The position numbers and the translations under genes were made by a program. Below, one piece after another: positions 6,682-10,017 of a stretch of 10,017 bases of DNA. The notes beneath the pieces were generated by a model that saw only the letters and a list, made by a program, of their open reading frames with translations, searched no databases and was not told where the DNA came from. The DNA is from Chrysiogenia bacterium. GTDB lineage: Bacteria > JAGRBM01. The number at the start of each line of letters is the position of its first letter. Within the stretch, counting starts at the first letter, position 1. The stretch spans positions 1 to 10,017 of the forward strand of contig JAGRBM010000271.1 in NCBI GenBank assembly GCA_020434085.1, given 5' to 3'.

Positions 6682-8097
6682 TTGAGCCAGAGCCAGCGAA
6701 CTTCCTTTCGAGATCCCGGCGGCCGCGTCGTACGCGCCGGTGATCGTGTGCTGCGTTTGCTCAATGAATCGGGTGCCGCGGAGTTCGAGGCATTTGCCGC
6801 GAGCGCTTGCGCAAAGAAGCTGGCGGGCGAGGGCAAGCTCGTCGGTGCGCGCAGGCTCGATGCCGCGCCGGCAGGACTTGCAGAGAGTCCTCCCGCGATG
6901 TGCCTGGAGCATGACGCGATCTGGTTCCCGAGCTATCCGGGTGAGTGGCCGCCCGAGATGCTGCATGCCGCGGGCGTGCTGACGCTCGATCTGATGGAAC
7001 AATCACTGGGCGAGGGCTTCGGACTCAAGGATGCCACGCCCCACAACGTGCTCTTCAATGGTCCCGCGCCGGTCTTTGTCGACTGGCTCTCTTTTGAGAA
7101 GCGCGACGCGCTCGACCCGCTCTGGTTGGCGCAGGCCCAGTTCGCGCGGACTTTTCTGCTGCCGCTTCTGGCGTGGAAGCGTCTGGGACTGCCTCCCCAT
7201 GAGGCGCTGCTCGTGCACCGCGACGGAATCGAACCCGCGCAACTCTACAAGATGCTGGGCTGGTGGGGGCGTGTGAGACCGCCGGCCCTGGGGCTGGTGA
7301 GCATGCCCACCTGGCTCTCAGGAAAGGCCGAGCAGGAAGGCGAGCAGCTCTATTCGCCCCGAAGGGAAAACGATCCGAAGAAGGCGCGCTTTATCCTGGA
7401 CTTCGCGCTGCGCGGGCTGAAGAAGAAGCTCACGCGCGTCGCGCCGCAGGCAGCGAGGGATTCGGTCTGGTCGGGTTATATGGAGACGCGACCCGGTCAC
7501 TACGAGGCCGAAACATTCGCGGCGAAGGAAGCCTTCGTCGGCGATGCGCTCAAAAGCGTTGGGCCCGCGCACGTGCTGGATGTGGGATGCAACACGGGGC
7601 ATTTCAGCGAGATCGCCGCAAAAGCCGGCGCGCAGGTGGTGGGCATCGATCTCGACCCCGTCGTCGTTGGGATGACCTGGCGGCGGGCCAGCGGGAAATC
7701 GCTGAACATCCAGCCGCTCGTGGTCAATCTGGCGCAACCGACACCTGCACTCGGCTGGCGCAACGCCGAATGCGCGTCCTTTCTCGAGCGCGCGGCAGGC
7801 CGCTTCGAGCTCGTGCTGATGCTCGCGGTGGTGCACCACATGCTGGTGTCCGAGCGCGTGCCCCTCGAGGAAATTGTCGACGTGGTTGCAGAGCTGAGCA
7901 CGGACGCCGTTGTGATCGAGTATGTGGATCCCGCAGACCCCATGTTCCGCCGGATTGTACGCGGGCGCGAGAATCTCCATGCCGGTCTCACCCCCGAGCG
8001 ATTTGAGGCTGCATGGAAGGCGCGTTTTGAAGTCGCCCGGAGCGAGAAAATCGGCCAGACGCGCGCGCTCTATCTGATGCGACGTCGGAGCAATTGA
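6682..8097 (+). CDS. NoeA-like protein: kinase-like N-half fused to SAM-dependent methyltransferase
   Basis: A 471-aa protein from a TTG start. The C-half is a class I methyltransferase: motif I VLDVGCNTGHF (298-308), acidic ribose-binding residue Asp323 in GIDLD, and a post-I segment LVLMLAVVHHML (377-388). The N-half opens with FRDPGGRV (9-16) and contains LKDATPHNVLF...PVFVDWLSF (115-138). Asp117, Asn122 and Asp134 have the spacing of the catalytic Asp, Asn and metal-binding Asp of aminoglycoside/choline-kinase-type phosphotransferases, although the usual His before Asp117 is Leu-Lys. I could not identify a clear nucleotide-binding Lys upstream. The overall layout resembles NoeA-type host-specificity proteins of rhizobia, which are linked to surface-signal modification. 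No signal peptide or membrane helix is seen, so it should be cytoplasmic. It lies 15 bp after the small membrane protein and 4 bp before the phosphatase-superfamily gene. Methyltransferase assignment is strong; kinase activity is inference. Confidence 0.85.
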   Translation: MSQSQRTSFRDPGGRVVRAGDRVLRLLNESGAAEFEAFAASACAKKLAGEGKLVGARRLDAAPAGLAESPPAMCLEHDAIWFPSYPGEWPPEMLHAAGVLTLDLMEQSLGEGFGLKDATPHNVLFNGPAPVFVDWLSFEKRDALDPLWLAQAQFARTFLLPLLAWKRLGLPPHEALLVHRDGIEPAQLYKMLGWWGRVRPPALGLVSMPTWLSGKAEQEGEQLYSPRRENDPKKARFILDFALRGLKKKLTRVAPQAARDSVWSGYMETRPGHYEAETFAAKEAFVGDALKSVGPAHVLDVGCNTGHFSEIAAKAGAQVVGIDLDPVVVGMTWRRASGKSLNIQPLVVNLAQPTPALGWRNAECASFLERAAGRFELVLMLAVVHHMLVSERVPLEEIVDVVAELSTDAVVIEYVDPADPMFRRIVRGRENLHAGLTPERFEAAWKARFEVARSEKIGQTRALYLMRRRSN

Positions 8098-8101
8098 ACC
8101 A

Positions 8102-9613
8102 GTGAGCGCCCAGGCCAGACGCGCACTGATCTGTCTCTCGCTTGGCAATCTCTGGTTCCTGCCGGTGTGGGCGGAGCTTCTTCCCAGCGCGATCGGTGGC
8201 CGTAACCTCTACTATTTCGCGGCGCTGCCGCCACGGATTCACTACTGGCTTCTGCCAATAAGTGTGGTGTTGCTGGCGGCGATCTTCTTCGGAGTCTCCA
8301 GCGCACTCAAGCGAAGCGCCTTCACCGAAGCCGTGTTCCTGCTTCTGCTGGTGATTCCGCTCAACGGAATCCGTATCCAGATCGACGCGCTGGCGCTCGG
8401 AAGCCTTGTTCGCGTGTTCGGCAAGGCAGGGCTGCTGGGGGCGGGACTTGCGGGTCTCGCGCTGGGAGTCTGGCTGCTGCTCAAGCGGCGCGAATCGCTG
8501 GTTCGCGCCGTGCTCGGCGCACTTACGATGGCGGCGGCGTTCGTGCCTGTTACGTTCGGACAATCGCTCTGGAATGCTGCTACCTGGGAAGCACCGCATG
8601 ATCCGTCGGGCTACCTGGTGAAGGACGCGGATGCGCCCGCGCCCTCGCGGCGGATGCTGTGGCTGCTCTTCGACGAAGCGGACTACGAGCTGATCTTCGA
8701 GCATCGCAGCCCGAATATTTCCCTGCCGGCAATCGACGCGCTTGCTGCCCGGGCCGTGCAACTGACGAATGCTGCTGCGCCCGGTCCGGCCACGGCCTAT
8801 TCCATTCCGGCGTACACTTCGGGCAGGGAAGTGCTCAGTGCGATGCCGGTTGCCCGCGACCGGATGCTGCTGCAATTCGCGGGGGCAGAGGACTACGTGC
8901 CATGGAGCCAAGTCCCGACCTTGTTCGAAATGCTTCACGATCAGGGGGCGCGGGTTGGCGTCGAGGGCTGGCACCACCCCTACTGCCGGCAGTTCGCGGC
9001 GCAGCTTTCCTATTGCCGCGATCATCTCTCGCCGCCGCTGCTGGACGGGCGCGGCATGGGCGCCTGGGAGATGCAGTGGCAGCGCCTGCTGCAGAGTTTT
9101 CCGCTGGTCTACCGCCTGGGCGGCGGGATTCTCGAAGACTCGCGGCTGCGCAAGACCGAACTGGAGTCGATTCACGAAGGCGCGCTGGCACTGGCGGCGG
9201 ACCCGTCCATCGACTTCGTGTGGGTTCACTATCCTGTGCCCCACTTGCCGGGAATCTGGGATGCCGGCGCCGACCGCTACGTGCTCGACCGGCAGGGCAG
9301 CTACGAAGACAACCTCGAACTCATGGACCGCGCGTTGGGCGAAGTGCTCGCGACGCTCGATCGCAGCGACCTGGCGGGCATCACCGACGTCATCGTGACA
9401 TCGGACCACCAATTTCGGACCAAGAAAAATGACGACAGGCGCGTGCCCTTGCTGATTCGTTTCGCGGGAGAAGAGCGCGGCGCGCGATTCGACGGAGCGC
9501 TCAATGCGCGCGTCGCGCACGACCTGGTGCTGGAGCGATTTGCCGGAAAGATCACCGACGTTTCTTCATTGCTGGACTGGCTGGGTGAGCGTGCCGATTA
9601 CTCGGGCCGGTAG
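8102..9613 (+). CDS. Membrane-anchored alkaline-phosphatase-superfamily protein (sulfatase/phosphotransferase-like)
   Basis: A 503-aa protein from a GTG start, GGAG (8087-8090) 11 nt upstream. Five hydrophobic segments (about 9-27, 46-66, 73-90, 109-127, 134-152) precede a catalytic domain (about 183-480) expected outside the inner membrane, as in LtaS/MdoB/EptA-type proteins. Metal and catalytic positions visible: Asp191-Glu192 (LLFDEAD), Thr231 ten residues before Gly241 (the spacing of the sulfatase Cys to the TG of C-x-P-S-R...TG), His376 and His381 (HYPVPHLPG), Asp435-His436 (TSDHQFR). Thr at the nucleophile position argues against a formylglycine sulfatase and for phosphoryl or phospho-alcohol transfer/hydrolysis. 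It follows the methyltransferase by 4 bp, so the two are translationally close-coupled. Its last 16 bp overlap the convergent gene at 9598. Substrate unknown; a lipid- or glycan-linked phosphate group is the best inference. Confidence 0.87.
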   Translation: MSAQARRALICLSLGNLWFLPVWAELLPSAIGGRNLYYFAALPPRIHYWLLPISVVLLAAIFFGVSSALKRSAFTEAVFLLLLVIPLNGIRIQIDALALGSLVRVFGKAGLLGAGLAGLALGVWLLLKRRESLVRAVLGALTMAAAFVPVTFGQSLWNAATWEAPHDPSGYLVKDADAPAPSRRMLWLLFDEADYELIFEHRSPNISLPAIDALAARAVQLTNAAAPGPATAYSIPAYTSGREVLSAMPVARDRMLLQFAGAEDYVPWSQVPTLFEMLHDQGARVGVEGWHHPYCRQFAAQLSYCRDHLSPPLLDGRGMGAWEMQWQRLLQSFPLVYRLGGGILEDSRLRKTELESIHEGALALAADPSIDFVWVHYPVPHLPGIWDAGADRYVLDRQGSYEDNLELMDRALGEVLATLDRSDLAGITDVIVTSDHQFRTKKNDDRRVPLLIRFAGEERGARFDGALNARVAHDLVLERFAGKITDVSSLLDWLGERADYSGR

Positions 9614-10017
9614 CACTGCATCGGCTTCGCATTGCCGGGTGTCTGGCCCCTGGGCAGGATGCGGTAGAGCGTCAGCGGACCCTTCCACTTGCGCAGGGAT
9701 CCGGGGCCGCCGCACTCAATGACCGGTTCCAGGCGGCTCGCAAAGTCCTCGGGCAGGTGCGGGGCGTGGCGCTTCTTGATGTAGTAGTCCCAGTCCACGA
9801 TGTACTCGAGCCCCACCTCGTCGATATAGTCCCCGAGCGTATGATCCTTGATGCGCGCGAAGACCGGATCGTTTCCGATCCCGTCGAGATTCATCACCTG
9901 GTTGTCGTAGTAGTAGGCCTGCATGAGGATGTTGAAGCCGCCGATGCGTGGGTGATCGGCGGGCTCGACCACTTCGCGAATGGTGTGGGCCATGTCGTAC
10001 ATGTCCGACTGCCAGGG
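9598..10017 (-). CDS. C-terminal part of a probable membrane glycosyltransferase (5' partial)
   Basis: The frame stays open through the window edge (reverse strand reads PWQSD before Met at 10002), so only the last 139 or so codons are seen. The visible part is soluble: ADHPRIGGFNILMQAYYYDN, then VMNLDGIGNDPVF, a DYIDEVGLEYIVDWDYYI segment and a basic C-terminus. The pattern 'appearance/ownership segment, then NLDG.(V/I)N, then Y(I/L)...G(I/L).Y(I/V)VD' is what I associate with the periplasmic C-terminal domain of GT-C-type (dolichyl/undecaprenyl-phosphate-sugar dependent) membrane glycosyltransferases. The membrane part would lie beyond the window. It converges with the operon and overlaps it by 16 bp, so no terminator separates them. 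Assignment is from recalled pattern only and is moderate; existence as a gene is well supported by uninterrupted frame and composition. Confidence 0.6.
   Translation of the reverse strand, partial: PWQSDMYDMAHTIREVVEPADHPRIGGFNILMQAYYYDNQVMNLDGIGNDPVFARIKDHTLGDYIDEVGLEYIVDWDYYIKKRHAPHLPEDFASRLEPVIECGGPGSLRKWKGPLTLYRILPRGQTPGNAKPMQCYRPE

Noticed and set aside
7988-9520. A 510-codon open frame on the reverse strand opposite the phosphatase-superfamily gene
   Set aside because: It is rich in Arg, His and Gln with no recognisable domain, and mirrors the codon bias of the well-supported forward gene in GC-rich DNA. Treated as a shadow.

Overview
The window is high-GC bacterial chromosome with long uninterrupted reading frames, Shine-Dalgarno starts and some GTG/TTG starts. 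The gene content (multi-pass membrane enzymes, an export-signal small protein, an envelope-type phosphatase-superfamily enzyme) suggests a Gram-negative environmental bacterium. A delta-proteobacterial or Myxococcota-like lineage is my best guess, from gene style and from the CACAGAT-type intergenic repeats. That placement is inference. I see no tRNA, rRNA, CRISPR array, transposase or phage gene.

Layout. (1) 2-2560 (+) is a 5'-truncated PEP-utilising dikinase of the rifampicin-phosphotransferase type: ATP-grasp, long middle domain, C-terminal phosphohistidine domain. (2) 2615-3400 (+) is a classical short-chain dehydrogenase/reductase, probably co-transcribed with it. (3) 3409-3576 is a 168-bp nested inverted repeat. 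(4) 3649-5034 (+) is a six-helix membrane class III nucleotidyl cyclase. (5) 5048-5135 is a second copy of the inner part of the same repeat, between convergent genes. (6) 5147-6205 (-) is a saccharopine-dehydrogenase-family (trans-acting enoyl-reductase-like) oxidoreductase. (7) From a good sigma70-like promoter at 6325-6354 runs a tight three-gene operon: a 92-aa exported 'YIDPG' membrane protein (6388-6666), a NoeA-like two-part protein with a kinase-like N-half and a methyltransferase C-half (6682-8097), and a five-helix membrane protein with an alkaline-phosphatase-superfamily domain (8102-9613). (8) 9598-10017 (-) is the C-terminal end of what looks like a membrane glycosyltransferase, overlapping the operon's last gene tail to tail.

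How the parts fit. The operon (gaps of 15 and 4 bp) is the most interesting unit. It combines a small exported membrane protein, a cytoplasmic kinase-like/methyltransferase fusion, and a membrane enzyme whose catalytic domain should face the periplasm and which has a Thr at the nucleophile position. Together with the adjacent glycosyltransferase-like gene, this suggests a surface glycan or lipid modification system in which a phospho-substituent and a methyl group are added. The chemistry is inference. The second notable item is the repeat family: two copies whose arms are 55/56 identical between copies although the two arms of one copy pair at only 23-24 of 28 positions, while the loops have diverged.
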